A stretch of DNA of 64,000 bases. Origin: Paracidovorax wautersii. Lineage in GTDB: Bacteria > Pseudomonadota > Gammaproteobacteria > Burkholderiales > Burkholderiaceae_C. Positions 55,326-63,040 of this stretch are shown here, piece by piece. Each line of letters opens with the position of its first letter. Within the stretch, counting starts at the first letter, position 1. The translations under genes were made by a program, and so were the position numbers. The stretch spans positions 124,001 through 188,000 of the forward strand of contig NZ_FONX01000006.1 of NCBI RefSeq assembly GCF_900113035.1, given 5' to 3'. A model generated the notes under the pieces. It was not told the origin of the DNA, did no database searches, and saw nothing but the letters and a program-made list of their open reading frames with translations.

Positions 55326-55774
55326 AGCCGGACCTCCTGGTAGTCGGAGTCGGTAAAGTACGCCCGGTGCTCGATGACCACGCTGCCATCGGCCGTGTCG
55401 AAGACGACCTCGCCCGAGGCGCCGTCGCCGTTCTCCCAGCCGCCGAAGTGCTCGTCGACAAGCTCCATGGCGACGTCCGTGATGGCGTCGTCCAGGGGCC
55501 AGTCCTTCAGCGTCACCGTCATCTGCCAGGTGCCGCCGGACCATTCGCAGGTCTCCCTGTACTGGAGGACCTCGGGAATGGGCTCCAGCGTCCTGCCGTC
55601 CGGCAACTCGTATTGGACGCCTTCCGGGCCGCCGTTGTCGCCGGAGCCGGTGTAGCTGGCCACCGCGCGCGCGACGCCGTCGGCGCGCAGCGCGTCGAAG
55701 ATCGCCGCCCGGTTGGCGGCGATGCGCTGCGGTGCGGAGAGCGGGGCGCTCTCCCGTTGCTCGTTGTCTTGCAT
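55322..55774 (-). CDS. DUF6878 family protein
   Basis: A 150-residue protein. The segment QRIAANRAAIFDALRADGVA, then SYTGSGDNGGPEGVQYEL, and the later DVAMELVDEHFGGWENGDGA with GEVVFDTADGSVVIEHR, match what I know as DUF6878, a family carried mainly by plasmids and integrative elements. Function unknown. It is first of three overlapping genes (GTGA overlap with the barrel gene). A leader hairpin (GGGGCGC / GCGCCCC, 55794-55829) precedes its start. Confidence 0.75.
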   Translation of the reverse strand: MQDNEQRESAPLSAPQRIAANRAAIFDALRADGVARAVASYTGSGDNGGPEGVQYELPDGRTLEPIPEVLQYRETCEWSGGTWQMTVTLKDWPLDDAITDVAMELVDEHFGGWENGDGASGEVVFDTADGSVVIEHRAYFTDSDYQEVRL

Positions 55775-55844
55775 GTCGTTTCCTCGAATGAAGGGGGCGC
55801 ACGCGTTCCTCTCGGGACGGCGGCGCCCCAGGGGGTCATTGAAA

Positions 55845-55897
55845 GAGCCCGCCCTGACGGCGGGCTCGCTGTGGCGGCGCCTCGGGGCGAGGCGCCG
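55845..55897. promoter_or_regulatory. Two 9-bp-stem hairpins in tandem
   Basis: GAGCCCGCC-CTGAC-GGCGGGCTC (55845-55867) is followed 7 bases on by CGGCGCCTC-GGGGC-GAGGCGCCG (55875-55897). Both have 9-bp perfect stems and 5-base loops. They lie between the DUF6878 gene and the upstream 98-residue gene on the same strand. They could terminate the upstream transcript or structure the DUF6878 leader. Confidence 0.6.
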
Positions 55898-55974
55898 TGA
55901 TGGGGGCGCGCCAGTGGCGCGAGCGCGGACGCGGCCGGGTGTCCCGGCTGTCCGCTTTTCGCACCGTGGCGCGG

Positions 55975-56271
55975 CTAGGGCCGGCTCGGCGGCTGCGGTG
56001 TGCCCAGCAATCCGGCGAGCAGCGCGTCGTCCCTGGAAGGCCCGCCGCTGCCGGCGGGCAGCCGCGCGACGGTGTATCCCTGGGCGCGAAGCTGGCGGAT
56101 GACCTCCGGCGCGTGGTGCGAGAACACCTTGCCGGTGCCCTCGGTGTGCGCAGTCAGCACGCGCCAGGCGTCCTCGCCGGCCTTCGTGTTCGGCAGGAAC
56201 AACGTGAACAGCCCGTCGTCGCGCCAGCCGAGGTCGGGTGGGCCCGCCGCGGGCTTCGGACCGCGGCTCAT
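55975..56271 (-). CDS. Small hypothetical protein
   Basis: A 98-residue protein (MSRGPKPAAGPPDLGWRDDG) with FLPNTKAGEDAWRVL and FSHHAPEVIRQLRAQGYTVA. This pattern recurs in small cargo genes of plasmids and ICEs; no function is known. Its ATG overlaps the stop of the upstream gene (ATGA at 56268-56271), so the two are coupled. Confidence 0.72.
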   Translation of the reverse strand: MSRGPKPAAGPPDLGWRDDGLFTLFLPNTKAGEDAWRVLTAHTEGTGKVFSHHAPEVIRQLRAQGYTVARLPAGSGGPSRDDALLAGLLGTPQPPSRP

Positions 56272-56726
56272 CGCCGGTCCCGCGCCGCGGGCGCTTCCGT
56301 GAAGGCGACGACCCATTCCTCGGCGCCGTCGTTCACGTGGCAGGCGATGGCGAAGCGCCGCTGGCGCTCCGTCACACACTCGGGAAAGTGCGCGATGAGG
56401 TGCGCCACGCAGCGCACGTCCCAGTGATCGATGAGGCGGTGGCCACGGCGCCGCACGTGCAGCAGCCACTGCGACCAGTCGGTCCGGCCGGCCAGCGCCT
56501 GCGATCGGGCCCGCTGCCCCAGGGGCGAGCGTTGCGCGCTCTCTGCCGCGAGCGCCCTCAGCACCGCGCGTTCCTCGGCTTCCAGCAGCGTGTAGGGAAT
56601 GAGCATGCGCACGGCGCGGCCGCCATCGAAGCCGACCGCGCCGTGCGAGGGATCGCAACGGGCGATCCGCTGGTCCAGCGCGCACTTGGCGCGCTCCTTG
56701 AGCGTCTCGAAAGGGATCTCGTACAT
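56268..56726 (-). CDS. Hypothetical protein
   Basis: A 152-residue basic, soluble protein (MYEIPFETLKERAKCALDQR) that I do not recognise. Several His residues lie in VRRRGHRLIDHWDVRCVAHLIAH-type sequence. ATG 56726 follows GGAGACACC. A GC-rich inverted repeat precedes the start. It is coupled by ATGA to the 98-residue gene downstream. Confidence 0.7.
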   Translation of the reverse strand: MYEIPFETLKERAKCALDQRIARCDPSHGAVGFDGGRAVRMLIPYTLLEAEERAVLRALAAESAQRSPLGQRARSQALAGRTDWSQWLLHVRRRGHRLIDHWDVRCVAHLIAHFPECVTERQRRFAIACHVNDGAEEWVVAFTEAPAARDRR

Positions 56727-56787
56727 GGTGTCTCCAGGCCGCCGCCCGCCAAGGGGGTGGTGGCATCGGGAAGAAGGGAAGGCGGGA

Positions 56788-56803
56788 CGGCCCGTCAGGG
56801 CCG
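56788..56803. promoter_or_regulatory. Short intergenic hairpin
   Basis: CGGCCC-GTCA-GGGCCG, a 6-bp perfect stem with a 4-base loop, lies 11 bases after the stop of the 223-residue gene (minus strand). It is between that gene and the 152-residue gene. It could be a weak terminator. Confidence 0.45.
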
Positions 56804-56814
56804 CCGTTGCCGCC

Positions 56815-57486
56815 TCACTGAAAAATCCGCGGCTCCACGGTCTCGCCGCACATGAAGGCGAGGTAGGCGCCAGCCCGGCCCGCGTCGGAAAACGCGGCGG
56901 CGACGGTGCCGCCCTGCAGCACCTGCCAGGCACGCGCTTTCTCCTCGGGGGTGTGGCGCAGCGCCAGCTTCGGCAGGCGGTAGGCGCGGTGCCGGTAGAG
57001 GTCGCGGCCGGTGTCCCACTCGACGATGCGCAGCAGGCAATCGGTCAGGATGGACCCGCCGCCGCCGGCGCCCGGCTCGACCAGCAGCGGCACCTTGAGG
57101 GTGCCGGTGGAGCGGCCGATGCAGCCGACGACGCCGTGTTCCTCCAGCCAGCACCGGCCGGTGGCGGTGTCGCCGAGCATCAGCCGCACCTTGCGGCCGT
57201 CGCGGCGGCAGGCTTCCAGCACGCGCGCCGCCTGAGGATCGGTGCCCGGCCCGAAATACGTACACCCGGCCAGCGGCGAGCGCCCCCAGGCGTGGACAGC
57301 CGTGCAGTATCTGGCGTAGCCGGCGAGCGTTCCGTGCTCGCCCTCCGCGAAAGCCAGATCCCGGCGGCCGAGCCGCTCGGCGATCAGGTCGGCATGGCCG
57401 CGGGCATTGTCGAAGCCCAGGCAGCTGTAGCCGTCGCCGCTCGGGATGACGTACAGCTGCATATCGGCATTCAGCGTCACATCCAT
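56815..57486 (-). CDS. Hypothetical protein
   Basis: A 223-residue soluble protein. It opens MDVTLNADMQLYVIPSGDGY, then SCLGFDNARGHADLIAERLG, a start common to conserved plasmid/ICE proteins that I know only as hypothetical. Later it has LKVPLLVEPGAGGGGSILTD and DCLLRIVEWDTGRDLYRHRAYR. A GGAGGAATCC site precedes ATG 57486. Single-gene unit between leader-like GC-rich spacers. Confidence 0.75.
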   Translation of the reverse strand: MDVTLNADMQLYVIPSGDGYSCLGFDNARGHADLIAERLGRRDLAFAEGEHGTLAGYARYCTAVHAWGRSPLAGCTYFGPGTDPQAARVLEACRRDGRKVRLMLGDTATGRCWLEEHGVVGCIGRSTGTLKVPLLVEPGAGGGGSILTDCLLRIVEWDTGRDLYRHRAYRLPKLALRHTPEEKARAWQVLQGGTVAAAFSDAGRAGAYLAFMCGETVEPRIFQ

Positions 57487-57573
57487 GGTGGATTCCTCCG
57501 GTGAAGGCGGAACCCGGCCCTGCGCGGGACGGGCCCCGCGGGGTGGGTGAATGGTGGCGCCGTGGTGCCGGTG

Positions 57574-58188
57574 TCAGGCGACCAGGCGCGCCGGACGGCG
57601 TGCCGCAGGGTCGGCGAACAGGCGCCGCAGCGCCGTGGGATCGCCAGCGGTCAGCGCCGCGCAGGCGTGCTCGACCGCGCTCTCCACCTCGGGCGTGCTG
57701 GGCTCGGTCGGCAGGATGCTGGCGAGCACCATGTCCTCGCCGCCGAGGAACCTCAGCTCGCCGTCCGCGGCGTGGTGCAGCACCTGCCACACGGGCCGGG
57801 GCTGCGCGCACAGGTGCCCACGCACCAGCTGCGCGGCCTGGGCGAGCGTCTCGGTGAGCTCGACCCGCTCCAGTTCGCCGACGTCATGGCTGTAGAAATG
57901 GACCAGGTGGTGGCTCGGCTGCAGCGCCGTGAGCGTGTCCAGCGGCGGGCCGCCGCGGACCACGGGCGCGCCATCCGGCGCCGCCATGGCCAGGGGCGCG
58001 GTCTCCACGTGCTGGCAGCGCTCCAGATGGTCGAGCTTGAGCAGCAGCGCATCGGCGTGCGCGCGGTGCTCGTGCGACAGGTGGGTGCGCATCGCGAGGA
58101 TCTCCTGCGTCATCACGCGCAGCTCTTGAACGATGGCGCGCTCGGCGCGGCGCTCGATGGCGCACAGGATTTCGGTGATGTTGGGCAT
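57574..58188 (-). CDS. Hypothetical protein
   Basis: A 204-residue protein. The N-terminus MPNITEILCAIERRAERAIV with QELRVMTQEILAMRTHLSHE, and HADALLLKLDHLERCQH after it, look coiled coil. A second half includes HHLVHFYSHDVGELERVELT and GELRFLGGEDMVLASILPTE. I do not recognise a function. ATG 58188 follows AAAGG. A leader hairpin (ACCCG-CGAG-CGGGT within 58216-58240) lies upstream. Confidence 0.7.
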   Translation of the reverse strand: MPNITEILCAIERRAERAIVQELRVMTQEILAMRTHLSHEHRAHADALLLKLDHLERCQHVETAPLAMAAPDGAPVVRGGPPLDTLTALQPSHHLVHFYSHDVGELERVELTETLAQAAQLVRGHLCAQPRPVWQVLHHAADGELRFLGGEDMVLASILPTEPSTPEVESAVEHACAALTAGDPTALRRLFADPAARRPARLVA

Positions 58189-58624
58189 GGGATGGCCTTT
58201 CTGAAAACGAGATGGGCCGCGACCCGCGAGCGGGTACGGCACGTTTGCGCGGACAGGGCCGCTGAGAAGGGGGAGGCGCCGCGCTGGGCGCGGGCGCAGT
58301 GGCTGGGGCCGGCGGGGCCGGCAGGCGATCGGCCGCCCGAGGGCGGCGATGCAGAGGGCAGCGGTGCAGTGCACCAGGCGGGTAACGACCGCAACGCCCG
58401 AGGTGCTCGGGAACGCACAAGGCGTGCTCGGGCGCGGGCCCGACAAGCGCCTTCAGCATGCCAGGGGCCGCGCAGGCTGGCGAGAGGGCGGCCGCGCTCG
58501 CGGCCGGAAACGGCGCCCGCGCGCGCTGATTCAGGGTGGCGGATCAGGCGCCGGGCATGGACGCCGTGGCAGGCGGGGGGATGGGAACGGCACCGGCCCG
58601 CGCATGCGGGCCGGTGCCGTCGGA
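58189..58624 (-). other. 436-base spacer with strong terminal hairpin
   Basis: No credible gene. It holds the leader hairpin of the 204-residue gene at 58216-58240. At 58587-58620 there is a 15-bp perfect hairpin with loop GCAT (arm ACGGCACCGGCCCGC). That one begins 4 bases after the stop of the next gene and may end its transcript, although no T-run follows. Otherwise I see only GC-rich sequence. Confidence 0.55.
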
Positions 58625-58954
58625 TCACCCGGCCGCCAGCACCGTCGGTGGCTGATCGCCGTGGTGCTCGACGACCAGGTTGCCGATGTTGCGGCACTGG
58701 TCGAGGAAGATGCTCTCGATCATGCCGACCGGCACCGCGATCCCGAGCGCTTCCAGCCTGTCGGCCACGGTGTTGATGTCGGTCCAGTCGTGGGCCGGAT
58801 CGTCGAGGCTGGCATAGAGGAACTGCTCGTCCTCCCAGGGCGGCAGGTCGGCATAGAGGACCTGCAGGAACAGCTCGCGCAGCGGCCGGTCGTAGCCCGC
58901 CACCACGGTGACCTTGCGGCCGCGGTGCTCCAGATGGGCGATGTGGCGGCTCAT
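58625..58954 (-). CDS. Hypothetical protein
   Basis: A 109-residue acidic protein (MSRHIAHLEHRGRKVTVVAG) with YDRPLRELFLQVLYADLPPW and the C-terminal VPVGMIESIFLDQCRNIGN. I know this pattern only from small conserved genes on conjugative elements. Its ATG overlaps the stop of the DUF5983-like gene by ATGA, so it is the last gene of a three-gene coupled set. Confidence 0.72.
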   Translation of the reverse strand: MSRHIAHLEHRGRKVTVVAGYDRPLRELFLQVLYADLPPWEDEQFLYASLDDPAHDWTDINTVADRLEALGIAVPVGMIESIFLDQCRNIGNLVVEHHGDQPPTVLAAG

Positions 58955-59256
58955 GGCGCGTCCTCCGCGCCGTCGAACGCCGGCAGGCCGTCGACGGCTG
59001 GCGCATCCGCGTCGAACTTGATCCACACGACCCCGGCGGGCCGCGCGATGCGGAAGATGGCGGCCAGATCGGGCTCCTCCGGCGTCGTGTCCTCGGTGCC
59101 CACGTGGACGAAGCCGCCGTAGTCGTTGGGGTACGCGACGATGGACAGCCTGCCTTCGGCGAGCCGCTCGCGTGTCGGGCCGCTGAGGTGGACGATCGAG
59201 ATCGCCGCCAGGGGCTCCAGGTGGCGCAGCAGGGATCGGGACAGCGCGGTCCTCAT
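58951..59256 (-). CDS. DUF5983-like protein
   Basis: A 101-residue protein with LAAISIVHLSGPTRERLAEG, then YPNDYGGFVHVGTED. This fits DUF5983, a small domain widespread on plasmids and ICEs, of unknown role. ATG 59256 overlaps the stop of the zinc-ribbon gene (ATGA). It ends in an acidic tail (PAFDGAEDAP). Confidence 0.68.
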   Translation of the reverse strand: MRTALSRSLLRHLEPLAAISIVHLSGPTRERLAEGRLSIVAYPNDYGGFVHVGTEDTTPEEPDLAAIFRIARPAGVVWIKFDADAPAVDGLPAFDGAEDAP

Positions 59257-59429
59257 GACGCGCCTCCCTGCGCCTTGGGCGCCGGCGTGCGTGGGCCGCG
59301 GGCCCGGCGGGCGCGGCGGAAGACCATGCCGCACTGGCGGCAACGGAACCAGGTGCTGCGCCCCAGCGATCCGAGGAGGCAGCCGTCGCCCTGGCAGACA
59401 GGGCAGGGCGGGAAGGTGGCATGCGGCAT
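59253..59429 (-). CDS. Small zinc-ribbon protein
   Basis: A 58-residue protein. Cys9-X2-Cys12 (CPVC) and Cys30-X2-Cys33 (CRQC) form a classic zinc ribbon, with Trp27 and Phe28 between them. The basic tail RRARRARGPR suggests nucleic-acid contact. GGAGG precedes ATG 59429 and the stop overlaps the DUF5983-like start. First full gene of the coupled set. Confidence 0.75.
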   Translation of the reverse strand: MPHATFPPCPVCQGDGCLLGSLGRSTWFRCRQCGMVFRRARRARGPRTPAPKAQGGAS

Positions 59430-59441
59430 GCTCGCCTCCGC

Positions 59442-59486
59442 TCAGGACATCGTGGCCGGAGTCCGGCCGTGGACAGGATGGGTCAT
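59442..59486 (-). CDS. Possible 14-residue leader peptide
   Basis: MTHPVHGRTPATMS, read from ATG 59486, has a very good ribosome site (AAGGAG, 6 bases before) and ends 12 bases before the zinc-ribbon start. Its upstream region is homologous to the leader of the gene starting at 60953. It is either a leader peptide or the stub of a lost first gene. Confidence 0.45.
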   Translation of the reverse strand: MTHPVHGRTPATMS

Positions 59487-59804
59487 GGAGTTCTCCTTGC
59501 AGATGGGCAGGGAACGCCGCGACCCCAGCGGGAAGCAGCATTCCCGTGGGAAAGAGGGCGCGATGCGCCCGCGGTCTCTGGTGCAGATAACGCCTGCGGC
59601 GCCCGGCGTCGGCCGGGAGGGCTTCCGCAGGAAGGCGCGGAAGCAAGGGACCAGCAGATTGTGGGCGGCTCCCGCCGCTGCAGGAAGCCGCCGCCCACCG
59701 CTCGCCCGCGCAATGGCCCCCGTAGACGGGGCATTGCGCGTGGCGGCAGCGCTCGGGGGCGCGGCACGCGCAGCGGCCGGGGCGGGGTGGCGTCGGCAGA
59801 CCGC
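59487..59804 (-). promoter_or_regulatory. Leader/promoter spacer with hairpins
   Basis: No gene seen. It contains a GGGAA...TTCCC hairpin (59510-59545) and a bulged long hairpin CGCGCAATG...CATTGCGCG (59707-59740). It also holds the first copy of the ~150-base leader repeat. It should hold the promoter for the leader-peptide/zinc-ribbon/DUF5983 set. Confidence 0.5.
59510..59666 (-). repeat. Leader repeat, copy 1
   Basis: Collinear with 60974-61123: the hairpin GGGAA...TTCCC, then a near-identical block containing CTGCGGCGCCCGG and GGCCGGGAGG (59589-59620 versus 61052-61083), then ATTGTGGGC (59658-59666 versus 61115-61123). The homology also covers the start-codon region (ATG preceded by GGAGAAC). 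Confidence 0.65.
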
Positions 59805-60149
59805 TCAGGGACCCGACAGCGCCAGCAGCTCGGCATAGAGGGCTTCGGCGGCGCGGGCGGTGCGTGCCTGCGCGCACCGGTCGAACCAGGCGTGGCCTGC
59901 GGGCACGCTGAACCGGGCGCCGCCCCCCTGCGCGATGGTCGCCAGCACGCGGCTGACCCGCACGCTGTAGGTGCCGTCGTCGAACACGACGCGCGTGCCG
60001 TTCCACCCCAGGCCGAGGGCCTGGTTCATGGCCTCGGCCGTGGCCTGGAAAAGTGCTTCGTGGCTGGCGCCGGGGTTGGCGGCGCGAAGCGCCGTCTCCA
60101 CCGAGTTCCAGAGATTCATCGCGCCTTCGATGGCGCTGGGAATGGACAT
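59805..60149 (-). CDS. Hypothetical protein
   Basis: A 114-residue protein (MSIPSAIEGAMNLWNSVETA) with HEALFQATAEAMNQALGLGW and a final helical HAWFDRCAQARTARAAEALY. Not recognised. ATG 60149 follows AAGGAGT. A bulged hairpin, GGCGGcCAGGC-GAT-GCCTGcCCGCC, lies at 60171-60195 in its leader. Confidence 0.7.
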   Translation of the reverse strand: MSIPSAIEGAMNLWNSVETALRAANPGASHEALFQATAEAMNQALGLGWNGTRVVFDDGTYSVRVSRVLATIAQGGGARFSVPAGHAWFDRCAQARTARAAEALYAELLALSGP

Positions 60150-60208
60150 GCGGTACTCCTTGCAACGGAAGGCGGCCAGGCGATGCCTGCCCGCCGGTGG
60201 ATGTGGCT

Positions 60209-60670
60209 TCAGGGGCGCGGCGTGCCGGGAGGCTTCCCGGGGTCCACGACGCGGGCGTCCGGCCCGAAATGCAGGCCGCTGATCAGGTAGTGCCGGCCGG
60301 TGGCCAGTGCGCGCACCTCGATCGCGTTCGGCGTGTGGACGCGGGCGACCTCGCATTCGCCCAGCCGTTGCGTCGCGACGAGGTCTCCGATGCCCAGCGC
60401 GCCCTCCCGGGCGAGTCGCACCAGTCGCAGGGTGCCGGGCGGGACGGGCTCGCTCTGGGGCGGCTCGCTGTACGAGCCCAGGAAGCGGCGGCGGCAGATG
60501 TGCCGGGCCGATTCGCGGTTCTGCGCATCGACGGCTTCTCCGTAGGTCCTCGCGTAGCCGTCGAGCAATTCGTCGAGCATCGCCTCGGTGCGCAGCTCGG
60601 CGCAGGCGTCCAGCCGCTCGATGGCCACCTTGGCCCAGAGGGGGAGGTACCGGTAGGGGGTCGGGCCCAT
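60209..60670 (-). CDS. Hypothetical protein
   Basis: A 153-residue protein beginning MGPTPYRYLPLWAKVAIERL, helical to about residue 55. It then has LGIGDLVATQRLGECEVARV and LATGRHYLISGLHFGPDARV, a small beta-rich, possibly SH3/KOW-like half. ATG 60670 is one base after the upstream stop, so it is translated from the same message as the 93-residue gene. Function unknown. Confidence 0.7.
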   Translation of the reverse strand: MGPTPYRYLPLWAKVAIERLDACAELRTEAMLDELLDGYARTYGEAVDAQNRESARHICRRRFLGSYSEPPQSEPVPPGTLRLVRLAREGALGIGDLVATQRLGECEVARVHTPNAIEVRALATGRHYLISGLHFGPDARVVDPGKPPGTPRP

Positions 60671-60671
60671 G

Positions 60672-60953
60672 TCAGTGCTCCGTCGCTGGGGAGGTCTCGT
60701 CGACTGGCTCCGCACCCAGGCGGGCCAGCAGGCGGTTCATCTGCGGGATGCCGAAGTCCTGCGGCTCGAAGGGGCGGCCTCCGGGGCACAGGCCTTCGGC
60801 CTGGACGCTCTGCAGCGCTTCGAGCTTGTCCGCGCGCAGGCGGTAGAGGGCGTCCACGACGAGCTGCGCGTCGTCGTCGCCGAGGACCTCTTCGAGGTCG
60901 GAGGGGTCTCGGTCCGGTGCCGCATCGGCACCGGCATGGTCGGGAGTGGGCAT
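60672..60953 (-). CDS. Hypothetical acidic protein
   Basis: A 93-residue very acidic protein (PSDLEEVLGDDDAQLVVDAL) with FGIPQMNRLLARLGAEPVDE near the end. Not recognised. TGGAGA precedes ATG 60953, and a long leader hairpin lies 21 bases upstream. First gene of a pair with the 153-residue gene. Confidence 0.7.
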   Translation of the reverse strand: MPTPDHAGADAAPDRDPSDLEEVLGDDDAQLVVDALYRLRADKLEALQSVQAEGLCPGGRPFEPQDFGIPQMNRLLARLGAEPVDETSPATEH

Positions 60954-60973
60954 GGTGTTCTCCAGGTGAAAAG

Positions 60974-61123
60974 GGGAACACCCGCCTCCCCAGGGAAGCG
61001 GTGTTCCCAGGGGAGTCGGCGAGCGCGGGTCGCGCTCAGGTCGGGGCAGGTGACGTCTGCGGCGCCCGGCCAGGGCCGGGAGGCGCCTCCTTGAAGGAGA
61101 CAGCGCGCGAGGTCATTGTGGGC
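60974..61123 (-). repeat. Leader repeat, copy 2, with hairpin
   Basis: GGGAACAC and GTGTTCCC form the ends of a long imperfect hairpin at 60974-61008 (inner CGC/GCG pairs, one bulge), just upstream of the 60953 start. The following sequence to 61123 matches copy 1 at 59510-59666. GCCCACAAT on the minus strand is shared by both copies and may be a -10 region. Confidence 0.65.
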
Positions 61124-61213
61124 ATCGCCGGCGGCACGCGGCGCGGCGCAGCGCGCATGCCCGCGAAACCGCCCCAGTACGCGGGCGGTTCGGGTGGCGA
61201 TGCGGCGCGGCCT

Positions 61214-61640
61214 TCAACGGAAATCCCGCGACGTCGTCGCCAGCCGCCCCAGCAGCGGCGTGAGGTCGGCCAGCCGGTGCGCGACGAGGTTCTTCACGTC
61301 GCCCTCGCGCTGCCATTTCCCGTACACCGCGGCCAGGCGCGAGCGCAGCACCTCGGGCCGCTGCTTTTCCCGCAGCGACTTCCACACGGTGACCTGCACG
61401 TTGCCGGTCTCGGCCTCGAGGCTGACGAAGATGGTGCCGTTGGCCGCCTCCGGCTGCCGGCGCACCGTGCCGATGCCGGCGCAGCGCACGAAACGGCCGT
61501 CGGGCACGTCCTCGAGGTCGGCCGCCCTGGCCAACTGGCGCCGGGCCAGGGCAGGGCGCAGCAGCGCCAGCGGGTGGCTGCGCAGCGTCAGGCCGACCGT
61601 GGCGTAGTCGTGGCCCAGCTCCCCGCCCTCCCTCCAGCGC
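61214..61640 (-). pseudogene. dnaE2: 3' fragment of error-prone DNA polymerase gene dnaE2
   Basis: From about GHDYATVGLTLRSHPLALLR to the end, LADLTPLLGRLATTSRDFR and stop, the minus strand encodes the C-terminal ~135 residues of DnaE2 (ImuC), including the OB-fold segment NGTIFVSLEAETGNVQVTVW and GKWQREGDVKNLVAHRL. The full polymerase has over 1000 residues. Upstream of about 61640 the frame no longer looks like DnaE2, so palm, fingers and PHP domains are absent. No imuA or imuB is nearby. The break position is approximate. Confidence 0.85.
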
Positions 61641-62111
61641 TGCGGGCAGTGCCGGTGAGGGTGCTGCGGTGGTCGATCACCTTCCGCACGCCGCGGCGCT
61701 CGTCCCGCTGAAACAGTGCGCCGCCGCCGTGACCACCCGGCGTGCATCGCCCGGGCGTGGTGGCGGGCGTCCGCCAGCCGCGAGGCCCTGCGTAAGGATT
61801 GAAGGAAGTGGTGGCCAGTGATAGAGTGAACGCGCTTGCGGTGCCATGCACCGGCGTGGGCAAGCTGCCAGCCCGCTGGTCGATCCAGCGAATCGCAGCC
61901 CTCAGAGACCACGGACTCCCGCCCGTTGTGCGACCCCGCCGCCCTTCCGATGGACGGCCCGACACCCGACCCGCGGCATCCCTTTCCAGGATGGCCCGTT
62001 TCTTTGTGTCCCGCGTGCCTGCGCATGCGGGATCGTCTTACCCTTTCCGCGGGAAGCTGCCACTTCCCCGAAGGGATCGGCGTGGCCCCGCGCGTTCTTC
62101 AAGGAGCCACC
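61641..62111. other. Junction region between dnaE2 remnant and rightward genes
   Basis: About 470 bases where transcription switches from leftward to rightward. No credible gene. Leader features of the 62112 gene are here: CCCGC...GCGGG near 62010-62033 and GGGAAG-CTGCCA-CTTCCC near 62050-62070. The left part probably contains the breakpoint that truncated dnaE2. Confidence 0.45.
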
Positions 62112-62822
62112 ATGACCCATCCCGAATCGAACCCGGGCGCTTCCGGCACTGAGCCCCGCGAGGTGCCTGCGGGCACAGCACCGCCGTCAGCGGCATGCGC
62201 ATGCCCCGAGACCGCCGGTAGCCATCGCGCCGCGGCCCTCGCGGCGCTGCGGACCGATGGCCTGGCCATTGGCGAGTGCATCAGGACGCTGGCCGTCCCC
62301 AATGACGATCCCTACGTCACTGCGGCCCGCGAGGCCATCCGATGGGACGACGACGTGGAGATCGACGACGAGACGACCACCTCGGTCGGCGACGGCGGCG
62401 CCTGGGTCCTGGCGTGGCTGTGGGTCAGCGACCACCAGGCCGGCGTTCTCTCGCACAGCGAGATGCTGGAGGAACTGGCCGAGCACGCGGGCCAGGCCCT
62501 CGCCGCCGTCCACGGCCTCGACAAGGAGACCTTCGCGCTGCGCGAGAACCAGCTCCTCTGGCTGGAGGAACTGGTCACCCACCATGCCGAAGAGATCGAT
62601 GCGATCACGTCGGTACGGCCCACGGCCGAACCCGGCGCCATCCTGTGGGTCGACGAGACGGGGAGCGCCCTGTGGTTCGTTCCTTCCGAGGCGCTGCTGC
62701 ATCTGCTTGGGCTCGCCAGGAAGGCCGGCCTGGCGCCGAAGCTCGCCGAACATTGCGAGCGCTTCTGCGCGCAGTACGGCAGGACGCTGGACGCGGTTCT
62801 GACCGTGATCCCGCTGGGCTGA
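62112..62822 (+). CDS. Hypothetical protein of mobile-element type
   Basis: A 236-residue acidic protein (MTHPESNPGASGTEPREVPA) with a disordered N-terminus. It then has DEIDDETT-like acidic sequence around DDDVEIDDETTTSVGDGGAW and VLAWLWVSDHQAGVLSHSEM. I know this type only from conserved hypotheticals on ICEs and plasmids. AAGGAG precedes ATG 62112. First rightward gene of the cluster. Confidence 0.75.
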   Translation: MTHPESNPGASGTEPREVPAGTAPPSAACACPETAGSHRAAALAALRTDGLAIGECIRTLAVPNDDPYVTAAREAIRWDDDVEIDDETTTSVGDGGAWVLAWLWVSDHQAGVLSHSEMLEELAEHAGQALAAVHGLDKETFALRENQLLWLEELVTHHAEEIDAITSVRPTAEPGAILWVDETGSALWFVPSEALLHLLGLARKAGLAPKLAEHCERFCAQYGRTLDAVLTVIPLG

Positions 62823-63040
62823 TCCGGTCGGGACAGGCACAGGCGCCGCCGGCGTTGCATCGGCCAATGCCGGATGGCCTCGATTTTTCCGGGCTGGGCT
62901 TGCCTGCGTACGCGGCGGCTCGGCCCGCCCTGGCCGGCGCCTGCCGGCCTTCGCTCTGGGCACCGGACCGCCGTGCGCGGACCGGGCGCCAGACCTTCAT
63001 CGCCGTCCGACGCGCCGATCGGGCGCCGGACATGTTTCAA

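Noticed and set aside
61700..61800. A transposase-like cysteine/histidine motif upstream of the dnaE2 remnant
   Set aside because: A few residues (HRHCPQ) resemble IS91-type zinc fingers, but neither the frame nor surrounding residues support it.
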